DNA of 64,000 bases from Paraburkholderia piptadeniae (GCF_900007165.1 NZ_CYGY02000021.1:2877-66876); one strand, 5' to 3'; shown: positions 8,453 to 17,315, numbered from the stretch's first letter. A program made the numbers and translations. Notes: generated by a model from the letters alone, not told the origin.

Positions 8453-9025
8453 ATGGACATTGCCCCCTCCCAATATTCGGTTTCCGCTTCCAGGGTCATC
8501 GACGAATTCCGCAACTGTGGAATCGATTACGTCACAACGGTTCCGGACATGTTGCAGATTGCCCTGCATCAAGCGCTCGAAGACCAGTCAACCGGAATCC
8601 GCGTCGTCCCCACGACCACTGAAGACCAGGCTGTCGAGGTTGCCGCCGGGCTTCATGCCGGCGGCAAGAACGTCGCGATTCTGGTCCAGAACCAGGGGTT
8701 CTACGCTGCCATCAACAGCGTCCGTGCGCTGTGCCTCGACTCGAAGATTCCCATGCTCTTCATCGTGGGACAGTTTGGCCGTGAATTCGCCAATCTGGGG
8801 AAGTCACCCCGTGAGTCGCGCCGGCTGATGGTGAGAATGCTGGAGCCCCTCCTCGAAACGCTTGATATTCCGTACTGGCGCCTCGAAGGTCCCGGAGACG
8901 AGAAGAACATCTTTGCCGCCTGGCAGGCGTCGCGAGAACGCCAGGGGCCTGTCGTGTTAATCGCGGGTCACTTCATCGGATTCCCGCAATTCCGGGATCC
9001 TGCTAAGAGGCACCAGGCTGCGTGA
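8453..9025 (+). CDS. ThDP-dependent decarboxylase, alpha subunit (ComD-like)
   Basis: A 190-residue protein with the pyrimidine-binding domain of thiamin-diphosphate decarboxylases, like the alpha subunit of sulfopyruvate decarboxylase (ComD) or the N-terminal half of phosphonopyruvate decarboxylase. The conserved glutamate that activates the cofactor is in TTTEDQAVEVAAGL (E57), and LVQNQGFYAAINSV follows. It stands alone as a half enzyme and needs the downstream beta subunit, whose gene follows closely. The start ATG 8453 is preceded by GAGG. A GntR/UTRA-type operator lies about 290 bp upstream. The family handles 2-oxo acids with a charged group; the true substrate is not known. Confidence 0.75.
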   Translation: MDIAPSQYSVSASRVIDEFRNCGIDYVTTVPDMLQIALHQALEDQSTGIRVVPTTTEDQAVEVAAGLHAGGKNVAILVQNQGFYAAINSVRALCLDSKIPMLFIVGQFGREFANLGKSPRESRRLMVRMLEPLLETLDIPYWRLEGPGDEKNIFAAWQASRERQGPVVLIAGHFIGFPQFRDPAKRHQAA

Positions 9026-9033
9026 AGGAGTTC

Positions 9034-9630
9034 ATGATGACAATGACGACTGTAGAAGCTTGCGAAACCATTCAGCAAGCCCGCGGAGACGCGATTATCG
9101 TAAGCACCATGGGAGCCATGAATGCTCTGGACAAGCTTTCGTCCGATGAGCTCAACGTTGCCTGCGTTCCCCTCATGGGCGGCGCTGCGTCGCTGGGTCT
9201 TGGTCTGGCTCTGGCCCGCCCCGAACGGCCGGTATTCGTTCTCGACGGTGACGCCAGCCTGTTGATGGAACTGGGTGGTCTAGTGTCAGTGGCTCAGGCC
9301 GCGCCGGGCAAATATATCCACTTTCTCATGAACAACAGCACGCAGTTCGCGGGGCTCGGCAACCTGAAGACACCCGGAGCCGACACGGTGGACTTTGTCG
9401 GCCTGGCTCGTTCGGCAGGCTACAAGGCCACCTATCGCATTGACAATGCCGGAAGCTTGCAGAGCCAGATCCTCAGCATTATCAACGGGCCGTCACCGAC
9501 GTTCGTCGAGCTGGTTGTAAAAAAAGAGCCGCCCGTTCTGGGTGCTGACCGCCCATCCGTCGAGATGACCGACGCCCGGTTCACGCGCATGGGCGATGAA
9601 CTGCGGCGCATCAGGAGGCAGCTGGTCTGA
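9034..9630 (+). CDS. ThDP-dependent decarboxylase, beta subunit (ComE-like)
   Basis: The ThDP pyrophosphate-binding partner (198 residues). It shows the cofactor motif GDASLLMELG (G72, D73) followed 27 residues later by NN (N100, N101), the usual Mg/ThDP signature. MGGAASLGLGLALARP and a C-terminal PTFVELVV strand complete the fold. Two ATGs (9034 and 9037) lie 3 and 6 bases after GGAG; 9037 has the better spacing. The gene almost abuts the alpha subunit. By family this pair decarboxylates a 2-oxo acid (sulfopyruvate, phosphonopyruvate or similar) to an aldehyde, which could feed the GMC oxidoreductase or another enzyme of the cluster. Confidence 0.75.
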   Translation: MMTMTTVEACETIQQARGDAIIVSTMGAMNALDKLSSDELNVACVPLMGGAASLGLGLALARPERPVFVLDGDASLLMELGGLVSVAQAAPGKYIHFLMNNSTQFAGLGNLKTPGADTVDFVGLARSAGYKATYRIDNAGSLQSQILSIINGPSPTFVELVVKKEPPVLGADRPSVEMTDARFTRMGDELRRIRRQLV

Positions 9631-9701
9631 AGTTATCCACCATCGGCTTCACCTTCCGATACGCCGTCTGGGGTGGGTGGGCAGATGGGGGAAATGCCGA
9701 G

Positions 9702-9747
9702 GGAGGGACGACGTTCTCGCGGAGACCGGCGTGAACGTCGTCCCTCC
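9702..9747. terminator. 15-bp stem hairpin between convergent genes
   Basis: GGAGGGACGACGTTC (9702-9716) pairs perfectly with GAACGTCGTCCCTCC (9733-9747), loop 16 bases. It lies between the decarboxylase beta gene and the convergent GntR gene and probably terminates both, although neither side has a long T run. Confidence 0.65.
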
Positions 9748-9755
9748 GTGCATGT

Positions 9756-10706
9756 TCATTTCGTACGATCCAGGGCGCTACTCCCGTTGATATTCTTGAT
9801 GGACGACCCGACAGGCAGCGGCCCTTGCACACTGAGTGTGAATTCATAGTTCTCGGGGCGAATGTAGAACGTCGTGTGTTCGCGAAGCTTCCCGTTGCTG
9901 CCGAACGATTCACGCTCCATGACTAGTAGCGCTGCGCGTGACGTAAGCCCGAGGGCCTGACCGACCGACGTACCCGCAGTGCGCGCACGAATCCGGATTT
10001 CCGCCTTTGCCACTGGCATCTCCAGCAGGCTTTCCAGCAGCACGTAAATCGGATTCCGGTTGACCTGCTCCCAGGTCAACCCGCTTGCCTCAGGCGGCAG
10101 ATACGAAACGACAAGCGCAATAGGCTCATCGTCGACGAGGTAAAGGCGCCTTAACTGGAAACAATCGCTCTCCGGTGAGCCAAACGCTTCCCTGACGTTA
10201 TCCGGCGCAGACGCCGGTCCGAATTCCAGAAGCTTGGTCTTCGGCTCAACACCTTGCGCGACGAGGGCATCATAGAAGCCGCGCATCGGCTTCAGGTCGT
10301 GCAGGAATTTCTGCCGCGAGACGAACGTGCCCTTGCCTTGCTTGCTGACCACATAGCCGTCGGTCAGCAACTGGGCAATGGCTTGCCGCACCGTGACCCG
10401 GCTGACACCGAATCGTCGCGTCAATTCATTTTCGCCGGGCAGCTTGCTGTCAGTTGCAAACGCACCTGAATCGATGTCGCTACGCAAAAGATCGGCGATC
10501 TGCATATAGAGCGCCGTGGCGCTTTCCCGATTCAGCAACGACTCGCCCTTACCTGCATCGACCCGAGGTTCAGCGGTCGCCAAAATCTCGTTTTCGGTTG
10601 CCGGCCCGGCAGGCGGACGAGAAGTCGCAGGCCGACGTGACGAGGTACGTTTTTGCGTGGTGCTTTCCATTGGTTCCATCCAGAAATAACCGGTTGCCTC
10701 GCTCAT
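9756..10706 (-). CDS. GntR-family regulator with UTRA domain (HutC type)
   Basis: A 316-residue regulator from ATG 10706 (a TTG two codons upstream is less likely). After an unusual 60-residue Ser/Pro/Thr-rich N-terminal extension, the GntR winged helix starts at ALYMQIADLLRSDIDSG and shows LPGENELTRRFGVSRVTVRQAIAQL. The UTRA ligand domain follows (REHTTFYIRPENYEF near the end). It is divergent from the GMC gene, with a tandem palindrome between, and the same operator precedes the decarboxylase genes. HutC-type proteins bind TTGTAT/ATACAA-like palindromes, so self-control plus control of both promoters is likely. The long N-terminal tail is atypical and translation may begin further in. Confidence 0.85.
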   Translation of the reverse strand: MSEATGYFWMEPMESTTQKRTSSRRPATSRPPAGPATENEILATAEPRVDAGKGESLLNRESATALYMQIADLLRSDIDSGAFATDSKLPGENELTRRFGVSRVTVRQAIAQLLTDGYVVSKQGKGTFVSRQKFLHDLKPMRGFYDALVAQGVEPKTKLLEFGPASAPDNVREAFGSPESDCFQLRRLYLVDDEPIALVVSYLPPEASGLTWEQVNRNPIYVLLESLLEMPVAKAEIRIRARTAGTSVGQALGLTSRAALLVMERESFGSNGKLREHTTFYIRPENYEFTLSVQGPLPVGSSIKNINGSSALDRTK

Positions 10707-10782
10707 TTTCAATTCAAAAAAGCATCTTCAGGCTCAGATTCCAGTTTCCTGCGCGCTTTTCCTTGCGACGGCGATTTCGCTG

Positions 10783-10814
10783 TTGTATCAAGATACTAAG
10801 ACATCTAGATACAA
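10783..10814. promoter_or_regulatory. Tandem GntR/UTRA-type operator, GMC promoter
   Basis: GTATC-AA-GATAC (10785-10796) and ACATC-TA-GATAC (10801-10812), centres 16 bp apart, flanked by TTGTATC and GATACAA arms. It lies between the divergent GntR and GMC genes, inside promoter repeat copy 2 (10727-10871), and matches 8139-8170. Confidence 0.65.
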
Positions 10815-10870
10815 GTTGCAATCAGCCCACGTTACCACTGAGCGTGGGCGATCAATGGAGACATGGCAGC

Positions 10871-12550
10871 ATGCAAACTTTCGACTACGTGATCGTCGGA
10901 GCAGGATCGGCAGGATGCGTCCTCGCAAACCGGTTGAGCCAAAACGGCAAATTCAAGGTGTGCCTGCTCGAAGCAGGTCCGAGAGACCGGTACCCCTGGA
11001 TTCACATTCCAATCGGGTACGCAAAGACGATGACCCACCCCGAATACAACTGGCGGTTTTACACGGAACCCGAGCCTGAACTCGCGGGACGCAAAATCTA
11101 TCAACCGCGTGGACGCACACTGGGCGGATCGAGTTCGATCAACGGGCTGATCTATATTCGGGGTCAGAGGCGCGATTATGACGAGTGGCGCGACTTGGGA
11201 AACCCGGGTTGGGGGTGGGATGAATGTCTGCCGTACTTTCGCAAGCTTGAAACGAATGACCTAGGTGCCTCCGCGACTCGCGGGGACAGCGGACCGATGC
11301 ATGCAACGAGCGTCCCGCCTGAGCACGAACTGGTCGATGCATTCATCGCGGCTTCTGAGCGCGTTGGTGTTCCTCGGGTCAACGACTTCAACGATGGCCG
11401 TCAGGAAGGTGTTGGCTACTTTCAGGTGAGCACGAAGAATGGCTTCCGCTGTTCAACCGCTGTGGCCTACCTCAAGCCTGCAAAACACCGCACCAATTTG
11501 CACATTGAAACGCTTGCCTACGCGACGAAGATTCTCTTTCATGGCAAGCGGGCGACGGGGGTGCGTTACACCCGCCAAGGGCAGTCCTTTGAGGTGCACG
11601 CGAAGCGCGAAGTCCTGCTTTGCGCCGGCGCAATCCAGTCGCCACAACTGCTCCAGATCTCCGGCGTTGGCCCGGCCAAAGTCCTGTCTGAATTCGGCAT
11701 CACCCCGGTTCACGTCTCTGAAGGCGTAGGCGAGAATCTTCAGGACCACCTTCAGGTGCGTCTGATGTATGAGGTCACGAAGCCGATTACCACCAACGAT
11801 GCGGTACGTAGCCTCACCGGCAAGGCCGCCATGGGGCTCCAGTGGCTGCTTCGGCGCAGTGGGCCGCTCGCCGTTGGTATAAACCACGGGGGAATGTTCT
11901 GTCGCGCGCTGCCCGAGGAAAACGCAACACCTGACATCCAGTTTCACTTTGCAGCGCTGTCGGCCGACAGTACAGCCGGCGCGGTGCATGACTTTCCGGG
12001 GTGCACGTATTCGATTTGCCAGTTGCGTCCGGAATCGCGTGGGTTCGTGCGGCTGCGTTCCCTTGAACCGTCAGAGGCCCCGCGCATCCAGGCGAATTAT
12101 CTCTCTACAGAAACCGACCGACGCACGACAGTCGCGGGCGTGAAATTCGCGCGACGTGTGGCTGCCACCGAGCCGATGGCTGGTTATATGAAGCGCGAGT
12201 ATCGACCAGGTCCTGATATCCGCACCGATGAGGAGATTCTGCAGTTTTGCCGCGAATATGCGACGACTATCTTCCATCCGTCCGGGACGACGAAAATGGG
12301 ACCTGCACACGACCCTGGCGCGGTAGTCGATGCCCAGCTTCGTGTACGTGGTGTCGAGGGTCTGCGTGTCGTTGACTGCTCAATCATGCCAACGCTTATC
12401 TCCGGCAACACAAATATCCCCACCGTCATGATTGCCGAGAAGGCGGCAGACATGATTTTGAACTCCGAGCGACAAGGAGCCGAGCCAACCTATGTCGTGA
12501 ACACCAGCCAGGTGCGCGCGTCCCGCCAGCAGGAGGTTACTAACAGCTGA
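10871..12550 (+). CDS. GMC-family FAD alcohol oxidoreductase
   Basis: A 559-residue glucose-methanol-choline oxidoreductase, the family of choline dehydrogenase and long-chain alcohol dehydrogenases. The FAD loop VIVGAGSAGCVLANRLS begins at residue 7, the second signature is GRTLGGSSSINGLIYIRG, and the catalytic histidine lies in FHPSGTTKMG (H469), with the second active-site residue in SGNTNIPTVMIAEKAADMI. I use ATG 10871, with GGAG 11 bases upstream and FAD loop at the correct distance. The frame is open far upstream, but that part crosses the operator. Regulated by the GntR-type palindrome just upstream. A paralogue lies at 54980-56638. It likely oxidises an alcohol or hydroxy compound of the cluster's pathway. 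Confidence 0.88.
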   Translation: MQTFDYVIVGAGSAGCVLANRLSQNGKFKVCLLEAGPRDRYPWIHIPIGYAKTMTHPEYNWRFYTEPEPELAGRKIYQPRGRTLGGSSSINGLIYIRGQRRDYDEWRDLGNPGWGWDECLPYFRKLETNDLGASATRGDSGPMHATSVPPEHELVDAFIAASERVGVPRVNDFNDGRQEGVGYFQVSTKNGFRCSTAVAYLKPAKHRTNLHIETLAYATKILFHGKRATGVRYTRQGQSFEVHAKREVLLCAGAIQSPQLLQISGVGPAKVLSEFGITPVHVSEGVGENLQDHLQVRLMYEVTKPITTNDAVRSLTGKAAMGLQWLLRRSGPLAVGINHGGMFCRALPEENATPDIQFHFAALSADSTAGAVHDFPGCTYSICQLRPESRGFVRLRSLEPSEAPRIQANYLSTETDRRTTVAGVKFARRVAATEPMAGYMKREYRPGPDIRTDEEILQFCREYATTIFHPSGTTKMGPAHDPGAVVDAQLRVRGVEGLRVVDCSIMPTLISGNTNIPTVMIAEKAADMILNSERQGAEPTYVVNTSQVRASRQQEVTNS

Positions 12551-12644
12551 CTGACACACGACAAGACAGTTGCGTCGGCACAGTCGACGCCTAATCGAGA
12601 CAAGACGCGGACAACTGATCTGTGTCGACCAGGTTGGAGACATC

Positions 12645-13976
12645 ATGAACACAAGCAAGAAGGCCCTACGGCGGGTAGCAGCCGCGAGCGTTATTGGCGC
12701 CATCATTGAGTGGTACGACTTTTTCCTCTACGGGGTCGTAGCCAGTCTCGTCATTAACAAGCTTTACTTCCCTGCCGGCGATGCGGCAACCTCGACGATG
12801 CTCGCTTATGCGACGTTCGCGATCGGTTTCATGGCCCGCCCCCTCGGTGGTGTGATCTTCGGCCACTTTGGTGACAAGGTCGGACGCAAGAGCATGCTGG
12901 TCATCACGTTGATGATTATGGGTACCTCCACGGTAGCGATTGGCCTGATCCCGACGTACGCGCAGATCGGCTATTGGGCGCCGGGCCTTCTGCTGTTCGC
13001 GCGCGTCGTACAGGGTATCGGGCTCGGTGGCGAATGGGGCGGCGCTATCCTCATGGCATACGAGTACGCGCCTGCAAACAGGAAAGGCTTTTATGCAAGC
13101 CTTCCTCAAATCGGCCTGTCGGTCGGCGTTCTGCTGTCGGCCGCAATTATCGCAGGGCTTTCAGCAACGCTGAGCGATGCACAGTTCATGGCCTGGGGCT
13201 GGCGTCTCGCCTTCGGCCTGTCTTTCCTGTTCGTGCTCTTTGGTTTGTGGATTCGGCTCAAGGTGATGGAAACGCCGGAATTCGCGAAAATGAAGCACGC
13301 GCACGGTGAGGCGAAGGTCCCGTTTCTCGACATGTGCAAGCGATTCCCAGGCAACATGTTGCTCGGTCTCGGCGCACGACACATCGATGGCGTGTTTTTC
13401 AACATCTTCAGCGTTTTCACAATCAGCTATCTGACCAGCAACATTGGTATCAGTCGCGGCGAAGCACTCATCGGCGTGATGATTGGCGCCGTCGTCCTCA
13501 CCATCTTCATTCCGATTTTCGGCCGAGTGTCGGACAGCGTGGGACGCCCACGACTCTACGCGTTCGCCTCCTTGCTGATTGCAGCTTCCATCTACCCCGC
13601 TTTCTGGATCTTTACCCACGCAAACGGGAACACTGCTCTCATCTGGGCTGCGATTGCGGTTCCGTACGGGATTTTCTACGCGGCAGTTTATGGAACGGTG
13701 GCCGTCTTCCTTTGTGAACTCTTCGACGCACGGGTCCGCTACACGGGAATTTCGTTCGTTTATCAGTTTTCCAGTGTCACAGCGGGCGGCCTCACTCCCA
13801 TCATCGCAACAGTGCTTGTTACACTGGCAGGCGGGAGCCCGTGGCTGGTATGTGCGTACGTTGCAGGTTCTGGCTTGGTTTCTTCAATGTGTGCATTCGT
13901 CATTAATCGTCGCGCGGCGTACGACAAACACGACGAACAGCTTGCTAGTAAATACCGGTGTCGCCTGTCTGAATAG
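12645..13976 (+). CDS. MHS-family MFS symporter
   Basis: A 443-residue metabolite:proton symporter of the MHS group (ShiA, KgtP, ProP relatives). Typical features are the N-terminal VIGAIIEWYDFFLYG, the GHFGDKVGRKSML loop, GLGGEWGGAILMAYEYAP and a duplicated VGRPRLYAFASL loop in the second half. ATG 12645 has GGAG eight bases upstream. It follows the GMC gene by 94 bp on the same strand and probably shares its promoter. A shattered relative lies at 57110-57420. It probably brings in the substrate of the GMC or decarboxylase step. Confidence 0.85.
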   Translation: MNTSKKALRRVAAASVIGAIIEWYDFFLYGVVASLVINKLYFPAGDAATSTMLAYATFAIGFMARPLGGVIFGHFGDKVGRKSMLVITLMIMGTSTVAIGLIPTYAQIGYWAPGLLLFARVVQGIGLGGEWGGAILMAYEYAPANRKGFYASLPQIGLSVGVLLSAAIIAGLSATLSDAQFMAWGWRLAFGLSFLFVLFGLWIRLKVMETPEFAKMKHAHGEAKVPFLDMCKRFPGNMLLGLGARHIDGVFFNIFSVFTISYLTSNIGISRGEALIGVMIGAVVLTIFIPIFGRVSDSVGRPRLYAFASLLIAASIYPAFWIFTHANGNTALIWAAIAVPYGIFYAAVYGTVAVFLCELFDARVRYTGISFVYQFSSVTAGGLTPIIATVLVTLAGGSPWLVCAYVAGSGLVSSMCAFVINRRAAYDKHDEQLASKYRCRLSE

Positions 13977-14036
13977 TGACCAGCTCAGAAAGACGCAGTC
14001 CGCTTCCCAAATCGCCACAATTAGCTGCTATCTGGA

Positions 14037-14060
14037 GGGCCCGACACGAGTGTCGCGCCC
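14037..14060. terminator. Hairpin between convergent MFS and IclR genes
   Basis: GGGC, C, CGACAC, loop GA, GTGTCG, C, GCCC: a near-perfect hairpin between the MHS gene and the convergent IclR gene. The rest of 13977-14216 holds no gene. Confidence 0.5.
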
Positions 14061-14216
14061 CCTCTTCCCCGGCGGAATGCGGGCGAGTCGACAACGTCGT
14101 GGACGGCCCGACCGGGGATGAGAACGGGCCATGGGAGACATCGCGCTGAGGCGATGCGGACGCGCACGTGCGACGTAACGCGGCCCGTTCGTCAGTTCAT
14201 TTGCATGTCTGGAAAC

Positions 14217-14963
14217 TCAACGCATGCCCAGCACGTGCGAAATGCCGTTGGCCGCATCGAGCACCATCGACGTGAGTTCTTTCATGCGCTTCACCGACAG
14301 ACGCTCAAGCGGCCCCGATATGCCGATTGCCGCGACAGGCGACCTGAACGCGTCGAATATAGGCGCGGCAATGCCGCCCACGCCGTCCTCCCATTCGCCG
14401 CGATTGATGGCATAGCCGTTGTGCGCAGCGCGCGCAAGCTGCGCTTTCAGCGTAGCGAAATCCGTAATGGTGGATCGGGTATGCGCGACGAGATTCGTCA
14501 GATGCCGCTCGAGGTAATCCTCGCTTTGATACGCGAGCAGAATCTTGCCCGTCGCCATGCAGTACGCGGGTACATGCGTGCCGAGAATGGAATGGGCGCG
14601 CACCGGCTGCAAGCTCTCGATCTGATCGACATAGACTACATGACCACCATCCAGAATGGACAGATGCACCGTTTCCTTCGTGAGCTCGGCGAGCACGCGC
14701 ATGTGGCTCGACGCGAACTGCCGCACGTCGATCTGCGACATCTGCCTGGCTCCGAGCTCGAAGAGTTTGAAGGTGCTGCGATAGCTTCCCGTCGCCTCGT
14801 CGAGCGTCGCATAGCCCGCGTGCGCGAGCGTCTGCAGCGTGCGGTGTGCGTTGCTCTTGGTCAACCCGAGTTGCTGCGCCAGTGTGGGAATGGGAACCGG
14901 TTTGCCGCCATGTGCGGCAAGTGTTTCCAGGAGAGCAAGGCCCTTCAATAACGTTTTATCCAT
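14217..14963 (-). CDS. IclR-family regulator (paralogue 1)
   Basis: A 248-residue IclR regulator starting MDKTLLKGLALLETLA at ATG 14963; the frame is open 15 codons further but lacks a start context. The winged helix (about residues 5-65, LAQQLGLTKSNAHRTLQTL) is followed by the ligand domain (HVPAYCMATGKILLAYQ, SPVAAIGISGPLERL). It is closely similar to the truncated copy at 38265 and to the complete copy at 40231. All three are next to TCCTA-N5-TAGGA palindromes or weaker forms of them. In this copy the divergent target gene is missing: the next 740 bp upstream hold no gene. It may control the 34-57 kb regulon together with, or in competition with, the 40.2 kb protein. Confidence 0.88.
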   Translation of the reverse strand: MDKTLLKGLALLETLAAHGGKPVPIPTLAQQLGLTKSNAHRTLQTLAHAGYATLDEATGSYRSTFKLFELGARQMSQIDVRQFASSHMRVLAELTKETVHLSILDGGHVVYVDQIESLQPVRAHSILGTHVPAYCMATGKILLAYQSEDYLERHLTNLVAHTRSTITDFATLKAQLARAAHNGYAINRGEWEDGVGGIAAPIFDAFRSPVAAIGISGPLERLSVKRMKELTSMVLDAANGISHVLGMR

Positions 14964-14965
14964 GG

Positions 14966-15067
14966 TCCTAAGGTCAGGATTGAAGGTCGGACCTATCTCG
15001 CGATTCATCGCTGACGCGGCGGGCGAAGCGCCCGTTTCGTAAGGTCAGTTTATCCTATTTTTCGGGA
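14966..15067. promoter_or_regulatory. Weak IclR-type operators upstream of paralogue 1
   Basis: TCCTAAGGTCAGGA (14966-14979), directly before the start codon, and TCCTATTTTTCGGGA (15053-15067) are imperfect versions of the 15-bp palindrome seen across 34-52 kb. The positions match those of the better copies at 40983 and 41125 around the sister gene. Confidence 0.5.
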
Positions 15068-15706
15068 CTCTAGTTTCACTTCAACAATCGGCTCTTGCGC
15101 GCGCCTTTACCGCCGCCGCAGGCACGTCGGATAACCGACGCTCCTTCTCTCGTCACACCTCGATGCCCGACGCATTGCCGTGGATCCGGCCCTCCTCAGG
15201 GAACTCCCTCGATCCTTTCAAAGTTTCTTGACCAGAATTTCGCGCGGTGTGAGGGAATCCGTCGAACCCGGTAACGCTGAAGTGGGCGGTCTGGTACAAC
15301 CATCATCGGCGGCTCTATCCCCCGAGGCTGAGGCAAATTGTTTCCGGCAACTCAGAAATGCCGCTGATGTTCCCGGATCAACTGAAACCAACCAGCCTCC
15401 ACGATTCCCGGTGCGCTTCAGTCCGTCTTTCGTGCGGCGAGGCTAATACAGTAGCCCGGAGCGTGCAGGATCAAGCCAAAGACCAACCACGGTGCGAAGT
15501 AAGCCAAACAAAGCCGCCCGATCACACGGGCAGCATTGTCTGACTCACGCACCGTGCATCTCGCGCGAAACCGGCCAGCGACAGGCATAGCATGGCGATC
15601 ACCATGAGTACCATGCCAACATGATTCCGGTCACTTTAGGATGAGGTCACGACGGCCAACTGACAGGAAGGCTACGCGGCCGCCGCGCGGGAGAAGTGGT
15701 CGGTAT
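15068..15706. other. Gene-free stretch with a duplicated 90-bp block
   Basis: I see no gene in these 640 bp. The part 15168-15270 is similar to 38752-38843 (shared CTCAGGGAA-TCCCTCGAT, AAGTTTCTTGACC and ATCCGT-AACC), where the block is fused to the truncated IclR gene. The block is therefore old flanking sequence of an ancestral IclR locus. The divergent target gene that would be expected here has been lost. Confidence 0.55.
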
Positions 15707-16039
15707 TCAGGCTTTGTCGAACGCATCCAAGGTCCGCGCAGTATAGACAAGCGCCGCGCCGGCATTCAAATTAATCGCAACGCCAAGCGCTTCTGCCAAC
15801 TCCTCCTTCGTCGCCCCAGCATTCTTCGCTTCGGCCGCATGGAAGGCAATGCAGCCATCACAACGTGTGGTCACCGCGACCGCAAGCGCAATCAACTCTC
15901 GCGTCTTTACGTCCAGGTGATTGGTCTTGCTGCCGGCCTGGCCCAACGCCATGATACCCGTCACCGTGTCCGGTGTGAGCTTCGACAACTCCCTCACACG
16001 CTCGCTCAGGTCATGACGGTATTCGTTCCAGTTTTTCAT
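15707..16039 (-). CDS. AhpD-like carboxymuconolactone decarboxylase-family protein
   Basis: A 110-residue protein of the CMD/AhpD family. It carries the redox motif RCDGCIAFH (C60, C63, H67), as in AhpD-type alkylhydroperoxidases that reduce peroxides through a CxxC pair, rather than the cysteine-free decarboxylases. ATG 16039 follows AGGGG by about eight bases; a start 13 codons upstream is possible but less likely. It stands alone between the gene-free stretch and the LivK gene. A role in peroxide defence or thiol redox is likely; the partner reductase is not in the window. Confidence 0.8.
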   Translation of the reverse strand: MKNWNEYRHDLSERVRELSKLTPDTVTGIMALGQAGSKTNHLDVKTRELIALAVAVTTRCDGCIAFHAAEAKNAGATKEELAEALGVAINLNAGAALVYTARTLDAFDKA

Positions 16040-16169
16040 TAAAACTACCCCTATCGAGATATCGTGCAGCGCATGCACGATGATTTAGTAAATAAACAGA
16101 AGCCGTGGTCGACCGGAACTCGCTTGGCTGGAAGCACGCGGACGTCCGGCCAACTCGCATGCCGTTCAA

Positions 16170-17315
16170 TCACATCTTGACTTCATCGATCAGCGCCTTC
16201 TTGCCACCTGGATAGGTGTATAGCGAGATGACGCCGTGCTGCAGATCGCCATTTGCATCGAACGACACGTTGCCCAGCACTCCCGCATAGTTCGTCTTCG
16301 GCATCGCTGCGAGGAGCTTCGCCGGATCCGTGGAATTCGCACGCTTCATCGCATCCACGATGATGTAAATGGCATCGTACGAATACGGCGCATAAAGCTG
16401 AATCGGCTGATTAAATCGCTTCGCGTATTTTGACTTGAACGTCGCACCGCCCGGCATCTTGTCGAGCGGTGCGCCCGCTTCGGAGCACACAACGTTTGCA
16501 GCAGCCGCGCCAGCCAGGTCCGCGAGTTGATCGGCGCACACCCCATCGCCCGCCAGAATCTTCGCGCGTATCCCGAGTTGCATCGCCTGCTTCGCAAACG
16601 GGCCGCCCGTCGCTGCCGTCCCGCCGTACATGATCGCCTCCGGATTCTCACCCTTGATCTTGGTCAGAATCGCGCGGAAGTCGACTGCCTTGTCGTTCGT
16701 CGCATCATGTGACATCACCTTGAGGCCGATTGCCTTGGCGCTCTTCTCGAATTCGCTCGCGAGGCCCTGGCCATAGGCGGTCGAATCGTCAACCACCGCA
16801 ACCGACTTGATTCCCTTCGATTGCGCGTAACTCGCCAGTGCCGGGCCCTGCTGCGCGTCGGTCGCGACGACCCGGTATGTTGTCTTGAATCCCTGATGCG
16901 TGTAGGTCGGGTTGGTCGCCGCCGGCGAGATCTGCACGATGCCCGCGTCGCGATAAATCTTCGACGCCGGAATCGACGTACCGGAGTTCAAATGGCCGAC
17001 GACCGCCACGACATGATCGTCGACCAGTAGCTGCGCGACCTGCGTCGCCTGGCGCGGATCGCCTGCATCGTCCTGCGAGTCGAGTTGCAGCGTGATCTTC
17101 TCGCTACCGATCACGAGCCCGTCCTTGTTGATCTCCTCGATCGCAAGTCGCGCGCCGTTTTCACTGTCCTTTCCATACTGCGCCTGCCCGCCTGTCACCG
17201 GCGCCACGTGACCGATCTTAATGACCTGTTCAGCCGACGCATGGGTGATCATCATCGTGAACGGCGCCGCCACGATCGCCATACGAAGTAGCTGCTTCAT
17301 TTTGAAATCCATCAT
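16170..17315 (-). CDS. LivK-type periplasmic amino-acid-binding protein
   Basis: A 381-residue substrate-binding protein of branched-chain amino acid ABC importers (periplasmic binding protein group I). It starts with a signal peptide (basic MKQLLR, hydrophobic core, cleavage probably after ITHASA, residue 28). The mature part shows IGHVAPVTGGQAQYGKDSENGARLAIEEIN, QDDAGDPRQATQVAQ and VVGHLNSGTSIPASKIY, with many conserved ligand-loop residues. AAGGAG precedes the start. No permease or ATPase gene (livHMGF) is near, so it must work with a transporter encoded elsewhere. It follows the LysR gene on the same strand. Confidence 0.9.
   Translation of the reverse strand: MMDFKMKQLLRMAIVAAPFTMMITHASAEQVIKIGHVAPVTGGQAQYGKDSENGARLAIEEINKDGLVIGSEKITLQLDSQDDAGDPRQATQVAQLLVDDHVVAVVGHLNSGTSIPASKIYRDAGIVQISPAATNPTYTHQGFKTTYRVVATDAQQGPALASYAQSKGIKSVAVVDDSTAYGQGLASEFEKSAKAIGLKVMSHDATNDKAVDFRAILTKIKGENPEAIMYGGTAATGGPFAKQAMQLGIRAKILAGDGVCADQLADLAGAAAANVVCSEAGAPLDKMPGGATFKSKYAKRFNQPIQLYAPYSYDAIYIIVDAMKRANSTDPAKLLAAMPKTNYAGVLGNVSFDANGDLQHGVISLYTYPGGKKALIDEVKM

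Noticed and set aside
10454..10870. Longer N terminus for the GMC oxidoreductase
   Set aside because: The extension would cross the operator and start inside the divergent GntR gene; the FAD loop fits the ATG at 10871.
15180..15543. Short plus-strand frames beginning near 15180
   Set aside because: They lie in the duplicated flank block; the copy at 38757 does not keep the same frame, so they are probably not coding.
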